64,000 nucleotides of DNA from Pedobacter fastidiosus (GCF_014306625.1 NZ_JACRYL010000007.1:82228-146227), one strand, 5' to 3'; positions 32,626 to 43,170 are shown, counted from the stretch's first letter. Translations and numbers: made by a program. The notes: generated by a model not told the origin, from the sequence alone.

Positions 32626-35208
32626 TTAATTTTTCTTTTTAAAGAAACCATTTAGCTTATCCGCTATTGCATCTTCAACCTTTTTTGTTGCTTTTGCTTT
32701 TACTGTATCTATCTTTGCTTGCGCTTTGGTCTGTAACTCTGCTTTCTTTTCGGCTATTACGCTATTAACAGCATCCTTAGCTGTCGTTTTTGTATCGCCA
32801 GCTCCGTATTTTAAGCTTATAGTTGGTTTCAGAATTGTTCCGCCCAAAACCGCATTAACCCTAATTGTTTCGCTCATAGCTACATTTGTACCTGCCTTAC
32901 TATTTAACTTTGCTATCATAGCATTTGCTGTTTCATTGGCCTTAGCACCTAACATTGCTCTTGGTAAATTTAATCCCAAATTGTAATCCATCGTTTGATC
33001 TAAACCATTTGATCCCTGAACATTCATTACAATTCCTTCCTTTTTAATATCGAAAGGAGAAACATTTAATCGGCCATCAACAATCTTAAACTTAGTAATT
33101 ACATTGTTTAATTCTAACTTCTTAAACTTATCCGAACTCAATGCTGAAGCCAATTTATTTAATGGCTCAAAACCATCTAACACAGCTTGAATAATGTTTG
33201 TTAATCCTGATGCATTGATAGACGAATAAACGGGCATCATATTCTGATCTAAATCAGAATTGAATTTTAAGTTTGTAGAAAACACACCTTTTGTAAACTT
33301 AGCAACTGGAGCAAGCAGTTTAACCGTATTAAATGCTCCGAATGCCTTTTGAATATCCATTTTTTCGATTCCAAAATCTACATCAACTTTAGGTTTTTTA
33401 GGATCAATTGTGGCGTAAGAACCATTCATATTTACTTTTCCGTCCAACATATTCATGCCCATATCTTTAAAGGTTATGGTTTTATTTTTCACCAATAAAA
33501 CACCTTTAGCATTTGTAATATCATAATTATCATATAAGACACGTCCGGCTTTTGCTGACAAATTAAAATCTATATTGCCAGGAACTTCAAAAACAGAAAG
33601 TTTAGAATCGCTTTTCTTCGCACTTTCATCCGTTTTAGCTTTCGGCCCCATCAATTCATTAACATCGATCAGGTTAGATGATAAATTGAAATTTCCTTGC
33701 AGTGCTTGATTTTTCTTGAAGAAATAACTTAAATAATTATTCACAGAACCATTTGCAGCGAAATCGCTTTTTCCAACTTTCGCAATTAAATTGCTCAACG
33801 TAATATTTTTCGGACTGAAAACCATTTTAGCGGTTGGAACACTCACTGGCATTGGAACGTTTTTGCCTGCATAGTTAAAGTTCGACGCGATCATTTGTCC
33901 TGATGCTTTGAAAGCCTCATACTGCCCTTTATCAATCGAAGACTTTCGTCCCGCTGCCTGCACATCAGCATCTAAAATTCCGCTTAAAGTCATATCCTTC
34001 ATTGGGAAGATTGCAGTAAGCTGTTTTAAATCTAGTTTTCCTTTCAAAGCCATATCCACAAATGGATCCGAAGTTGGGTTTTTCAAAAGCAATCGGCCAT
34101 CCACCGGAACTTGTCCAAATTCCAGATGAAAAGCCGGAACGTTTACAACGGTATGATCAATTACGCCATCAGGATTAGATATTTGAGATTTAACTTGAAT
34201 ATTATTGATAGCTGATGGCAAAGAAGGATATTTGATTTTGCCATTCTCGATGGATAAATTAACATTAAACGCTGGCAACGATTTTGCGTTGTAAGTTCCT
34301 TTTGCCGTTCCATTCATGGCAAATTTTCCTGTGGCTTCCAGATCCTTAAAATTCGAAGCGTAAATTGCAGGAATTAATGAAAGGAAATTTTTAAGCTCGG
34401 ATTGTTTGGCATCAAACTTAAAATCCATAACCATATCGCTGGCATTTGGCATAGCCAAATACCCTACAGCAGATAAAAGAAGCTCGTTTAGTTTAATTTT
34501 ATTATCCGAGAAAGTAAATTTCATGTTCTTCATATCGATATCAATAGGAAGATCTGCGTTTAATTTAACTTTATTTAGATAGGGAATTCCACCATATTTA
34601 ACAGTAAGCTTTTCAATATCAGATTGTGTTTTTAGCGTGAAGAGATCTTGTGTAAAATCGCCCTTCCCAGTATGATCTAAACTATCTATTTCCATAAAAA
34701 AGTTTAACGAAGCATCATCATAAATGATTTTTCCCTTTTCGATTGCATATTTTTGCAGAGCAACTTTAAAAGCTGTTTTAGCTGTATCTGATTTTGATGA
34801 AGCACTATCTTTCTTCATTATATCCCAATTGGACTTTCCACTTTTTAAAACTTTGGCAAAAATGTTAGGTTGATCCAGATTAACTGATTTAATTTTATAG
34901 GTTTCTCCTTTTAAAACACTAAATAAATCTACATTTAATTGTAATTGTTTAACATTTGCCAAAGTGTCTTTGGCAAAACTGTCGACCCCAATAATCATCA
35001 AGTTGTTGATTTTTATCCCCAAATTGGGGAATGTGGAAATCAAACTCAAGTCAAGATCCTTAAAATCTACCTTGGCATTTACACTTTTATTGATGGTAGA
35101 TTTGATTTTGGCATCAATTTCCTTCTTAAAAAACATGGGAATTGTGGCTGCAGCAACAAATAGAATAGCAAAGAGCGCTAAAATTAGGATCGAAACTTTT
35201 TTAAGCAT
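32626..35208 (-). CDS. AsmA-like inner-membrane/periplasmic protein
   Basis: An 860-residue protein. One N-terminal membrane helix (VSILILALFAILFVAAATIP) is followed by an AsmA N-terminal domain (KVDFKDLDLSLISTFPNLGI) and long beta-rich repeats; the AsmA C-terminal block is around VNMNGSYATIDPKKPKVDVD. The last 60 residues are a Lys/Ala-rich helix (KAELQTKAQAKIDTVKAKAT) ending KKKN. AsmA-type proteins are thought to form bridge-like grooves moving phospholipids to the outer membrane. It stands alone between porV and gldJ, divergent from gldJ. Confidence 0.88.
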   Translation of the reverse strand: MLKKVSILILALFAILFVAAATIPMFFKKEIDAKIKSTINKSVNAKVDFKDLDLSLISTFPNLGIKINNLMIIGVDSFAKDTLANVKQLQLNVDLFSVLKGETYKIKSVNLDQPNIFAKVLKSGKSNWDIMKKDSASSKSDTAKTAFKVALQKYAIEKGKIIYDDASLNFFMEIDSLDHTGKGDFTQDLFTLKTQSDIEKLTVKYGGIPYLNKVKLNADLPIDIDMKNMKFTFSDNKIKLNELLLSAVGYLAMPNASDMVMDFKFDAKQSELKNFLSLIPAIYASNFKDLEATGKFAMNGTAKGTYNAKSLPAFNVNLSIENGKIKYPSLPSAINNIQVKSQISNPDGVIDHTVVNVPAFHLEFGQVPVDGRLLLKNPTSDPFVDMALKGKLDLKQLTAIFPMKDMTLSGILDADVQAAGRKSSIDKGQYEAFKASGQMIASNFNYAGKNVPMPVSVPTAKMVFSPKNITLSNLIAKVGKSDFAANGSVNNYLSYFFKKNQALQGNFNLSSNLIDVNELMGPKAKTDESAKKSDSKLSVFEVPGNIDFNLSAKAGRVLYDNYDITNAKGVLLVKNKTITFKDMGMNMLDGKVNMNGSYATIDPKKPKVDVDFGIEKMDIQKAFGAFNTVKLLAPVAKFTKGVFSTNLKFNSDLDQNMMPVYSSINASGLTNIIQAVLDGFEPLNKLASALSSDKFKKLELNNVITKFKIVDGRLNVSPFDIKKEGIVMNVQGSNGLDQTMDYNLGLNLPRAMLGAKANETANAMIAKLNSKAGTNVAMSETIRVNAVLGGTILKPTISLKYGAGDTKTTAKDAVNSVIAEKKAELQTKAQAKIDTVKAKATKKVEDAIADKLNGFFKKKN

Positions 35209-35457
35209 GATTTATTTATTTACAAGATTAATGTTTGGTACGTAAACATGGCAATAAATGCTCCAAAATTTATCTAACTGAATGTTAAATATTTAGAAAA
35301 AAAAGAGTCAAAAATCAAACAGACACAATAGGATAAATAATAATACGTTATGGGATTAAAATATATTCACTATTTTGTTACAACAAACTTTATTATTCAT
35401 TTAAATTTACGTAATTTTATCATTTGAATGGCCTTTGGGCTATATTCCCTGGTATAT

Positions 35458-37119
35458 ATGAAAAAACTATTACTATATTCTTTTGCTTGTTTATCACTTG
35501 TTAGCATTCTTTCTGGCTGTAGCTCGAAAGGCGGGAATGCTTCAACTAAAACAGGCATTCCTTATGCGGATAGAAAAAGCAAAACTCCCGGCGGTTTTGC
35601 TGTAGCTACTAAGTATAAACGTGCTCCAGGGCCTGGCTTAATTCCAATTGAGGGTGGAGTTTTGGTTGTTGGTGGTAGTGCAATCGAAGTTGCAGGTGTT
35701 GAACCCAACATTTATAACTATAAAAGACAGGTAACCGTACCTTCTTTTTATATGGATGAAACTGAGGTTTCAAACACCGATTGGCTAGAGTATTTACATT
35801 GGATTAGAGTTAGCTATCCTGAAGATCGCGAATACTACTACAATGAATTACCTGATACATTGGTTTGGCGTAGCGCTTTATCCTATAACGAACCTTATGT
35901 AGATAACTATTTGCGTCATCCAGCTTACCGTGATTATCCTGTTGTGGGTGTTTCTTGGGAGCAGGCTTCTCGCTATTGCGAATGGAGAACTTCTCAGGCG
36001 AATGAATTTATTCTTCGCGAAAAAGGAATCTTAACGGATTATAAAACGCTTGCCGGTGGAACATCTGGCAAAGGCAATAATTCTACAACAGCTGCTGCAA
36101 CCGCAAGACCAGACAAACCTTTTAACACTGATGCATATCTAAATGGTCAGTATGATGATAAGGGAAAGAATGCTCCGGTTGATTATAATGCAAAAGCTGG
36201 TGCATCTGTTGGCGCTGCCGGCGGTAGAGGTGGCAAAGGCCAACCGACAAGAAATGCAACACTAGAAGATGGTGTAATTATGCAACCTTATCGTTTACCA
36301 ACAGAGGCTGAATGGGAATATGCAGCTCTGGGCTTAATCGGAAACACAGAATACGAAAACATTAACCAAAATAAAATTTATCCTTGGAATGGTTTGGGTG
36401 TAAGCTCTGCTAAGAAAAAAACCCGAGGAATGATTCAAGCCAACTTTAAAAGAGCACCTGGAGATTACATGGGTGTTGGCGGTTCATTAAATGATAAAGG
36501 TGATTTAACTGTTCCCGTAATATCTTACACCGCGAACGATTTCGGTTTGTACAATATGGCTGGAAATGTTAACGAGTGGGTAAATGATGTTTATCGTACC
36601 GGAACCTTTACCAATGCTGATGCATTTAACCCTTATCGTGGTAATCAATTTCAGGATAAGCAACTTTCTGATGCTGCAAACGGCAAAATCGCTTTGGATA
36701 AATATGGCAAACCTATTAAGCAAAATGCTTATTCAGGAAAGAAATTAACATGGGCAGAGAAACAAGCTTTGGCAAAAAGAGCGGATTCTATTTCTAAATC
36801 TCCAGATCCAACGGCGCAAGTTACTTCATACCAAGCTGATGAAAGAGGTTATCGCGATAAACAGAATAAATTGCTAAACGAGGAAGGCGTTACTTTGGTT
36901 AACGATAAATCTAGAGTTTACAAAGGTGGTTCTTGGAACGATATGGCTTATTGGTTAAATCCTGCTACTCGCCGTTTCTTGCAACAAGATGAATCATCTG
37001 CCGAAGTTGGTTTCAGATGTGCAATGACCATGCTTGGTGCACCAGAAATTAGTACCCAAGGCAAAAGACAATTTAAAACTCCACCTTCAAAACCTTACAG
37101 GGTTAGCAAAGGAAAATAA
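35458..37119 (+). CDS. gldJ: Gliding motility/type IX secretion lipoprotein GldJ
   Basis: A lipoprotein of about 553 residues. The start at 35458 gives MKKLLLYSFACLSLVSILSG followed by the lipobox Cys21; an upstream in-frame ATG at 35428 would put ten residues before the signal peptide. The body is a formylglycine-generating-enzyme/SUMF1-like domain: PIEGGVLVVGGS, MDETEVSNTDWLEYLHWIR, VGVSWEQASRYCEWRT, YRLPTEAEWEYAALG, YKGGSWNDMAYWLNPATRRF and VGFRCAM. It has a long Gly/Ala-rich insert in the middle (KNAPVDYNAKAGAS region), as in GldJ of Flavobacteriia. GldJ stabilises GldK and is required for gliding and type IX secretion. Confidence 0.9.
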   Translation: MKKLLLYSFACLSLVSILSGCSSKGGNASTKTGIPYADRKSKTPGGFAVATKYKRAPGPGLIPIEGGVLVVGGSAIEVAGVEPNIYNYKRQVTVPSFYMDETEVSNTDWLEYLHWIRVSYPEDREYYYNELPDTLVWRSALSYNEPYVDNYLRHPAYRDYPVVGVSWEQASRYCEWRTSQANEFILREKGILTDYKTLAGGTSGKGNNSTTAAATARPDKPFNTDAYLNGQYDDKGKNAPVDYNAKAGASVGAAGGRGGKGQPTRNATLEDGVIMQPYRLPTEAEWEYAALGLIGNTEYENINQNKIYPWNGLGVSSAKKKTRGMIQANFKRAPGDYMGVGGSLNDKGDLTVPVISYTANDFGLYNMAGNVNEWVNDVYRTGTFTNADAFNPYRGNQFQDKQLSDAANGKIALDKYGKPIKQNAYSGKKLTWAEKQALAKRADSISKSPDPTAQVTSYQADERGYRDKQNKLLNEEGVTLVNDKSRVYKGGSWNDMAYWLNPATRRFLQQDESSAEVGFRCAMTMLGAPEISTQGKRQFKTPPSKPYRVSKGK

Positions 37120-37136
37120 TTTCAACATAAAAAAAA

Positions 37137-37166
37137 GGCCTCGACAAAATCGAGGCCATTTTTTTT
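37137..37166. terminator. Bidirectional terminator between gldJ and the biotin carrier gene
   Basis: Stem GGCCTCGA with TCGAGGCC, five-base loop, flanked by a run of A on the left and nine T on the right, so it can stop transcripts from both sides. Confidence 0.9.
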
Positions 37167-37179
37167 TGCCTTATTGGGT

Positions 37180-37680
37180 TTATTTAAACTGAATCAGTAT
37201 TTGATTTTTTTCTACTTTATCGCCTTGCTTCACCGAGATTTTTTTTATGATTCCATCAGTTGATGATTTTAGAATGTTTTCCATCTTCATTGCTTCAAGG
37301 ATAAGAAGGTTATCTCCCTTCTTTATTTCCATTCCTTCTTCTACAATCACTTTTAAAACCAAACCTGGCATTGGAGCTTTAATTTCTAAAACTTTGGCAG
37401 AGGCTAAATTATCTAACCCGAGTTGCTTTAATAATTGATCAAACTGATCTTCTATTTTTAGAGAATAAATATTGCCATTAACTTTAATTGTACAGGTCTT
37501 ATCGGGCATATTAACTTCAACAACTTCAGTATTAAAAGATTTGTTTTTATAAATAACATGAGTTGCATGGTTTCCAAGATCGCTTAAATCTAATTTCAAC
37601 AATTCATTATCAATAAACAAATCAGTCCCTTTTTTATCAATTTCGAAATTAAAACTTTCGTTAACTTTTACTTTGTGCAT
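37180..37680 (-). CDS. Biotin/lipoyl carrier protein (BCCP-like)
   Basis: A 166-residue protein. The C-terminal 75 residues are a biotinyl domain with the attachment motif EAMKMEN (biotinyl Lys132), preceded by IKAPMPGLVLKVIVEEG. The N-terminal half is a beta-rich domain (MHKVKVNESFNFEI, YSLKIEDQF) found in Bacteroidota acyl-CoA carboxylase carrier subunits. No carboxylase or carboxyltransferase gene is near, so the carrier is an orphan here. It is the last gene of the long minus-strand run, 4 bp after the DUF4159 gene. Confidence 0.9.
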   Translation of the reverse strand: MHKVKVNESFNFEIDKKGTDLFIDNELLKLDLSDLGNHATHVIYKNKSFNTEVVEVNMPDKTCTIKVNGNIYSLKIEDQFDQLLKQLGLDNLASAKVLEIKAPMPGLVLKVIVEEGMEIKKGDNLLILEAMKMENILKSSTDGIIKKISVKQGDKVEKNQILIQFK

Positions 37681-37683
37681 AAG

Positions 37684-38382
37684 CTATTGTGTTAATGCGT
37701 ACTGAACTAAATTTGCACCCATTTTAAGCGCCTTGGTTCTGGTTTCTTGCGTATCTTCTGGATAAGTACCAAAGTCTTCCCATCCATTTCCCAAATCGCA
37801 CTCAAATGTATAATAGCAAACTACTCTGCCTTTATAAATAAGTGCAAATCCCTGTGGCCGTTTACCATCATGTTCATGAATTTTTGGGAGACCTGAAGCA
37901 AACTTATATTTCTGATTGTAAAGAACGTGATTGGCTGGCAATTCTACGAAGCTTAACTCCGGAAAAACCTTTTTCATTTGTGGTCTGATGAATTTGTCCA
38001 AACCATAATTATCATCGATATGAAGAAAACCACCACCTGTTAAATATTGTCTTAAATTTTTAATTTCTTGATCGCTAAACACAACATTGCCGTGGCCAGT
38101 CATATAAATAAATGGATAATTGAAAATCTCCTTACTTCCAACTTCTACAATACTCTCTTCGGGATAAAAATTTGTTTTGAGGTTGGTATTACAAAATGCA
38201 ATTAAATTGGGCAATGCTGTTCTATCGGCGTACCAATCACCACCACCATTATACTTTAGTTTCGCCATGCGATAGGTTGGAGCGGGACTAAAAGCGAAAA
38301 AACCAAAAACTAAAGCTAAAAGGCCAAAGCCCAATAGGGACTTAACTTTAAAAAACTGAAAACTGAAAATTGAAGACTTCAA
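37684..38382 (-). CDS. DUF4159 domain protein
   Basis: A 232-residue protein with an N-terminal hydrophobic segment (LLGFGLLALVFGFFAF), either a signal peptide or anchor. The DUF4159 features are YNGGGDWYADRTALPNLIAF, the glutamine-amidotransferase-like MTGHGNVVFS, and LRQYLTGGGFLHIDDNYG. There is no nucleophile Cys at the elbow position, so enzyme activity is doubtful. Function unknown; it lies 4-6 bp from both neighbours within the operon. Confidence 0.85.
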   Translation of the reverse strand: MKSSIFSFQFFKVKSLLGFGLLALVFGFFAFSPAPTYRMAKLKYNGGGDWYADRTALPNLIAFCNTNLKTNFYPEESIVEVGSKEIFNYPFIYMTGHGNVVFSDQEIKNLRQYLTGGGFLHIDDNYGLDKFIRPQMKKVFPELSFVELPANHVLYNQKYKFASGLPKIHEHDGKRPQGFALIYKGRVVCYYTFECDLGNGWEDFGTYPEDTQETRTKALKMGANLVQYALTQ

Positions 38383-38387
38383 ATTGG

Positions 38388-39092
38388 TTATCGGTTAAGG
38401 TAATTGATTTCAAAGCAAGCAGACAGGGCAGCCGTTTCCGTACGAAGCCTATTGTTGCCTAAAGTTAAAGCTTTAAAACCTTTGTTCAAAGCTTCATTTA
38501 CTTCATTTAAGGTAAAATCTCCCTCCGGACCAATTAACACCAAAGATCTACCATGTGGTTTAATTAAATCGGAGATATATTTTTTACCTTCGTTATCTAT
38601 ACAATGGGCAATTAATTTATCCCCATCGAATGGTTGTTTTAAAAATGCATCGAAAGAAATTGCATCATTTAGTTTTGGATGATAAGCTTTTATGGATTGT
38701 TTAACTGCAGAGGTGATCACTTTGATTAAACGATCTTCTTTTACTACTCGGCGCTCAGATCGATCGGTAATGATTGGTGTAATTTCATCTATCCCAAGTT
38801 CCGTAGCTTTTTCTAAAAACCATTCTAAACGATCGATATTTTTAGTAGGTGCTACAGCAATGTGTAAATAATGATTCCGTTTATTGAATTCAGCTTCAAC
38901 TTTTAAAATGGAGAGAATTACTTTTTTGGGGTTATCGGATGTGATTTCTGCTGTATAAAATCCGCCTTTCCCATCAACAAGATTAACTAAAGTGCCAATT
39001 GGTAGGCGTAAAACCCTTACACAGTGTTTGCTCTCTTCTTCGTTAAGGGTATAAGTATTTTGGGTTATATCTGGCGTATAAAAAATATGCAT
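38388..39092 (-). CDS. rsmE: 16S rRNA (uracil-1498-N3)-methyltransferase
   Basis: A 234-residue SPOUT methyltransferase. The N-terminal PUA-like part contains EEESKHCVRVLRLPIGT; the C-terminal knot holds VLIGPEGDFTLNEV and LTLGNNRLRTETAALSACFE, both diagnostic of RsmE. It methylates U1498 of 16S rRNA. Its neighbours are 6 bp (DUF4159) and 9 bp (CorC-type) away, so it is operon-encoded. Confidence 0.96.
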   Translation of the reverse strand: MHIFYTPDITQNTYTLNEEESKHCVRVLRLPIGTLVNLVDGKGGFYTAEITSDNPKKVILSILKVEAEFNKRNHYLHIAVAPTKNIDRLEWFLEKATELGIDEITPIITDRSERRVVKEDRLIKVITSAVKQSIKAYHPKLNDAISFDAFLKQPFDGDKLIAHCIDNEGKKYISDLIKPHGRSLVLIGPEGDFTLNEVNEALNKGFKALTLGNNRLRTETAALSACFEINYLNR

Positions 39093-39101
39093 AGTTGAAA
39101 T

Positions 39102-40529
39102 TTAGTGATTATCAACCATATCTCCTTTATTAATAACCAATTCTAACTTAATTGTTTCGATATTTTGATCTGTTTTCTTTAGAATGGTAAACAGATAACC
39201 ATAAGATTCATTGCTTTCTCCAACTTCGGGAATGCGTTCAAAAACGTGCGATACCAAACCACCTATGGTATCAAAATCTTCATCCTCAGGCAAATCATGA
39301 GGCAAATGTTCATTTACATCATAAACGGTTGCAAAGGCATTTACAATAAATTCATTGTCAGATACTTTTTCAACCAATGGCTTCTCCTCATCATACTCAT
39401 CTTGAATTTCGCCAACCAATTCTTCCACAATATCTTCTAATGTAACCATTCCTGCAGTTCCACCAAATTCGTCTAAAACGATAGAAATCTGAATGCGATT
39501 ACTCTGCAATTCGCTCATTAAATCATTAATCTTTTTAGTTTCTGTTACGAAGTATGGTTTGCGGATGATATCGCTTAAAGTCCAATTTTCATTATCCGAC
39601 ATCACCAACGGTAAGATATCTTTGGCATGAATAATCCCAACGATCTTATCCATAATCTCATCATAAACTGGCAATCTAGAATAACCTTCTTTTATAATGG
39701 TATCAATCACTTCCTCTTTCGAAGCCGTTAATTCTATTCCAGAAATTTTCGTTCTAGGCACCATGATATTTTTAACTACACGCTCGTTAAAATCGAAAAC
39801 GTTCTTAATTAATTCGTGTTCATTATTATCCAATGCACCACTTTCCTTACCCTGATCTAATAAATACTGAAGTTCTTCAGTACTGTGCAATGATTCGTGG
39901 CCACCAGATGTATCAATACCAAATGGTTTTAGAATTATAGCAGCAAGACTGTTTAAAGTCCAAATTGCGGGTCTGAAAACAATATAGAAAATTTGTAATG
40001 GAACAGAAACAAACAAAGTTGTTGCAACTGGTCTTTGAATTGCGAAAGATTTTGGAGCAAGTTCTCCAAAAACGATGTGCATAATGGTAATAACCGAAAA
40101 TGCAACAACAGTTGATGCTGAATGGATAAATGCATCACTAAAGCCCCAATTCAAACTATCAAAAAGATTTTTAAAAATGGTATGCATAACGCCTTCACCA
40201 ACCCAACCCAAGCCAAGGGATGCAAGCGTTATACCAAGTTGAGTAGCAGCAAGGTATCCATCAAGATTATGAATAATACCTTTGGCCATTTTACCTACAC
40301 GACTGCCAGTTTTTGCTTTAATTTCGATTTGTGATGCTCTAACTTTTACAATTGCAAATTCCGCTGCAACAAAAAAACCGTTTAGTATCACCAAAAATAG
40401 TGCGAAGAATAATCTCCATCCAACCGAACCTGTATCTGGTTCATCCAAAGCGACAAGGGCAAGGTTGGTTGAAGGTAGAATCGCACTTAACTTCAAATTT
40501 AAAAACAAACAGACCGTGGGTAAATCCAT
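39102..40529 (-). CDS. CNNM/CorC-type transporter-associated protein (DUF21, CBS pair)
   Basis: A 475-residue membrane protein. The N-terminal DUF21 domain has about four membrane segments (LFFALFLVILNGFFVAAEFAIV, TVVAFSVITIMHIVFGELAPKS), followed by a CBS pair (VKNIMVPRTKISGIEL, IVGIIHAKDILPLV) and a CorC_HlyC domain (VNAFATVYDVNEHLPHDLPEDEDFDTIGGLV). Members export or sense magnesium/cobalt; older records call them hemolysins. The start codon overlaps the ppa stop by one base (TAATG), a translational coupling. Confidence 0.93.
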   Translation of the reverse strand: MDLPTVCLFLNLKLSAILPSTNLALVALDEPDTGSVGWRLFFALFLVILNGFFVAAEFAIVKVRASQIEIKAKTGSRVGKMAKGIIHNLDGYLAATQLGITLASLGLGWVGEGVMHTIFKNLFDSLNWGFSDAFIHSASTVVAFSVITIMHIVFGELAPKSFAIQRPVATTLFVSVPLQIFYIVFRPAIWTLNSLAAIILKPFGIDTSGGHESLHSTEELQYLLDQGKESGALDNNEHELIKNVFDFNERVVKNIMVPRTKISGIELTASKEEVIDTIIKEGYSRLPVYDEIMDKIVGIIHAKDILPLVMSDNENWTLSDIIRKPYFVTETKKINDLMSELQSNRIQISIVLDEFGGTAGMVTLEDIVEELVGEIQDEYDEEKPLVEKVSDNEFIVNAFATVYDVNEHLPHDLPEDEDFDTIGGLVSHVFERIPEVGESNESYGYLFTILKKTDQNIETIKLELVINKGDMVDNH

Positions 40530-41080
40530 TATGCTAATTCTCTAAATGTTGTGTTGTATAGTTCTATACTTTCTCTAATTACTTTGTGTGCATAGCGAAC
40601 ACCTAATAAATGTTCGATAGTTACATTTTTATCTTCTAGCGCTTTGTAATCTTGAAAGAAACGAACAATTTCTTTCATTTGGTGTGGAGGCAACTCATCC
40701 AAATCGTTAATATAATTAACAGACATATCGTGAGCAGCAACAGCAATAATTTTATCATCCTGTTCTCCATTATCAACCATATGCATTACACCTACAACTT
40801 TCGCTTCGATCAATGTCATTGGGTAGACATCAACAGAACATAGCACCAAAATATCTAATGGATCTTTATCATCACAATAAGTTTGTGGAATAAAACCATA
40901 ATTTGCTGGATACATTACTGATGAAAAAAGAACCCTGTCTAACTTAATTAAACCAGATTCTTTATCGATTTCGTACTTTGCTTTTGAACCTTTTGGAATT
41001 TCAATAATTGCGTTTACTACTTCTGGTAGGTTTGCACCGGGAGATACGCTATGCCATGCGTGATGATCGTCTTTTGCCAT
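40529..41080 (-). CDS. ppa: Inorganic diphosphatase (family I)
   Basis: A 183-residue soluble enzyme that hydrolyses pyrophosphate. The signature is [13 protein letters not shown] (metal-binding Asp residues), with FIPQTY before and [21 protein letters not shown] after; the [19 protein letters not shown] N-terminus (here [11 protein letters not shown]) is conserved. Length is usual for bacterial family I enzymes. It is 7 bp downstream of dedA and overlaps the CorC-type gene by one base. Confidence 0.96.
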   Translation of the reverse strand: MAKDDHHAWHSVSPGANLPEVVNAIIEIPKGSKAKYEIDKESGLIKLDRVLFSSVMYPANYGFIPQTYCDDKDPLDILVLCSVDVYPMTLIEAKVVGVMHMVDNGEQDDKIIAVAAHDMSVNYINDLDELPPHQMKEIVRFFQDYKALEDKNVTIEHLLGVRYAHKVIRESIELYNTTFRELA

Positions 41081-41087
41081 TTTTAAT

Positions 41088-41747
41088 TTAAATCTGTTTA
41101 TCCTCTTCCGGACTTTTCACTACTTTACTTTTTACAAAGGTAATTAATAATGGTATAGTTGTAATAAGGATAAACCCAATAATAATATATAATAAATAAT
41201 CGTTAATTTCTTTTTCAAACCTTTTTCCTAGAAAATACCCTAGTAAGGTTAGTGATGTTATCCATAAAACGCCTCCAACAATGTTGTAAAAAGCGAATCT
41301 TTTAACATCTAATTTTACTACACCAGCAAAAATCGGTGCAAAGGTTCTAACTATCGGAACAAATCTTCCCATAATGAGTGCAAATGCGCCTTGTTTGTTA
41401 TAATATTCTTCTGCAGCTTTTAAATATCTCTTTTTAAAGAAAAAACTGTCTTTTCTGGTGTACAATACTGGTCCTGTTTTACGGCCAAACCAATAACCAG
41501 TAAAATTGCCCATAATTGCTGCAACACATAAACCAGCCAAAAGAACCGCAATGTTAACATCAAGCTTACCAGTGGCTACAAACATGCCCGCTAAAAACAA
41601 TAAATAATCACCGGGAAGAAAGAAGCCAAAGAACAGCCCCGTTTCTGCATAGATTACAAACATTACAAGATAGAAACCGCCCTCCCTCAATAATTTTTCG
41701 GGATCAATTAGCTGATGCAGGTTATTCCAAAAATCGTGCATATTCAA
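41088..41747 (-). CDS. DedA family membrane protein
   Basis: A 219-residue protein with four to five membrane helices. The DedA signature is present: [20 protein letters not shown], the F-x-GR motif in [19 protein letters not shown] and [20 protein letters not shown]. DedA proteins act as lipid carriers such as undecaprenyl phosphate flippases. It begins 41 bp after nuoN on the same strand with no terminator seen between, so some readthrough from the nuo operon is likely. Confidence 0.93.
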   Translation of the reverse strand: MNMHDFWNNLHQLIDPEKLLREGGFYLVMFVIYAETGLFFGFFLPGDYLLFLAGMFVATGKLDVNIAVLLAGLCVAAIMGNFTGYWFGRKTGPVLYTRKDSFFFKKRYLKAAEEYYNKQGAFALIMGRFVPIVRTFAPIFAGVVKLDVKRFAFYNIVGGVLWITSLTLLGYFLGKRFEKEINDYLLYIIIGFILITTIPLLITFVKSKVVKSPEEDKQI

Positions 41748-41788
41748 TTATTCGTAAAACTACAAATAATTATTAAACAACTGCATAC

Positions 41789-43162
41789 CTATATTAGGTT
41801 TAAAATAATTGCAGGATAAATACCCAATACAATTGTAATTACTACGGATAACAGTAAAACTACTTTGTATTGTGCTGGCGTAGAAAGTTCTACTTCGCCA
41901 CCATCTTTAAACCACATAGCCACAATCACCTTGAAATAATAGTAGAAGCCTACCAAAGCATTTAAAATTGCGAAGGCAACTAACAACGTTTGGTATTCGC
42001 CCATTACATTTAAAAACATTAAATATTTTCCGATGAAACCTGCAGTTAGTGGAATCCCAGCAAGTGATAACATCGCGATTGTTAAAGATAAAGCAACTAA
42101 TGGGTTTTTCTTGCCTAAACCATTGAAACTCTCAAAGCTATCGCTCCCGGTTTTTTGTTTAACCAAAATTAATACCGCAAAGGCGATAATTGAAGCAAAA
42201 GTGTAGGCCGTTGCATAAACCAAAACATTGTTTTCAGAATTCTTGCTTAAAACGATAAGCGAGAATAATAAGTAGCCTGCGTGAGAAATACTCGAGTAAG
42301 CCAACATGCGCTTAAAGTTCTTTTGGAACAAAGCAGTAACGTTGCCAATAAATAAGGTTAAACAAACAATAACAATTAAAGGCACAACCCAAAAATCGTG
42401 AAGTGGGGCAAATGCACCTGCGAATAACCTTAAGAAAGCTGCAAAACCTGCAGTTTTAACCACAGTACTCATAAAAGTAGTGATTAATGATGGAGAACCT
42501 TCGTAAACATCTGGTGTCCAGAAATGAAACGGTGCTGCACCAATTTTAAAGCTTAATCCAATCATCATTAAAATAACGCCTGGATAAAAAATTGGTGAAA
42601 CAGCTTGTGGGTTCGCAACTAGATAAGCTTGAATTTTATCTAAATCAAATGAACCTGTAGCACCATAAATTAAAGTGATCCCGAACAACAAGAAACCTGT
42701 TGAAAAAGCACCCATCAAAAAGTACTTTAAAGAAGCTTCATTTGAGGCAAAATCCTTCTTACGAATCCCAGCAAGGATGTATAAACTTACCGACATAATC
42801 TCCAAGCCCACAAAGAGCATGGCCATGTTTTTGTAAGATACCATCATAATCATCCCCGCAAGGGCGAAAAGAATTAGGGTATAATATTCTGCTATGTTAT
42901 CGCTTTTCGAATGAAAATAGTTTTGAGTTAATAGGAAAATCAATAGGGTACCAACAATACAAACTGCAGAAAAGGCTAAAGCAAAATTATCTGTCTGCAT
43001 CATACCGTAATGAACTGCATTACCGTTCCATGCACAAAAAGTAAATCCTAATGCAGTAAGTAAGCCAACAACTGTAAGCGGTAATAATGCCTTATTTGCT
43101 TTAAACAAACCTGCATAAAGCACCAAAAAAGCTGTTATACTAATGGTTATAATAATATTCAT
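41789..43162 (-). CDS. nuoN: NADH-quinone oxidoreductase subunit N
   Basis: A 457-residue antiporter-like subunit with about 14 membrane helices. Conserved features include YKNMAMLFVGLEIMSVSLYILAG (charged Glu in helix 5), EASLKYFLMGAFSTGFLLFG, KIGAAPFHFWTPDVYEGSP and FKRMLAYSSISHAGYLL. It is one of the proton-pumping subunits of complex I. It is the last gene of the nuo operon and starts 8 bp after nuoM. Confidence 0.97.
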   Translation of the reverse strand: MNIIITISITAFLVLYAGLFKANKALLPLTVVGLLTALGFTFCAWNGNAVHYGMMQTDNFALAFSAVCIVGTLLIFLLTQNYFHSKSDNIAEYYTLILFALAGMIMMVSYKNMAMLFVGLEIMSVSLYILAGIRKKDFASNEASLKYFLMGAFSTGFLLFGITLIYGATGSFDLDKIQAYLVANPQAVSPIFYPGVILMMIGLSFKIGAAPFHFWTPDVYEGSPSLITTFMSTVVKTAGFAAFLRLFAGAFAPLHDFWVVPLIVIVCLTLFIGNVTALFQKNFKRMLAYSSISHAGYLLFSLIVLSKNSENNVLVYATAYTFASIIAFAVLILVKQKTGSDSFESFNGLGKKNPLVALSLTIAMLSLAGIPLTAGFIGKYLMFLNVMGEYQTLLVAFAILNALVGFYYYFKVIVAMWFKDGGEVELSTPAQYKVVLLLSVVITIVLGIYPAIILNLI

Positions 43163-43170
43163 TGCTTATG

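Noticed and set aside
37684..38382. DUF4159 protein as an active glutamine amidotransferase
   Set aside because: The fold-like motifs lack a nucleophile cysteine at the elbow.
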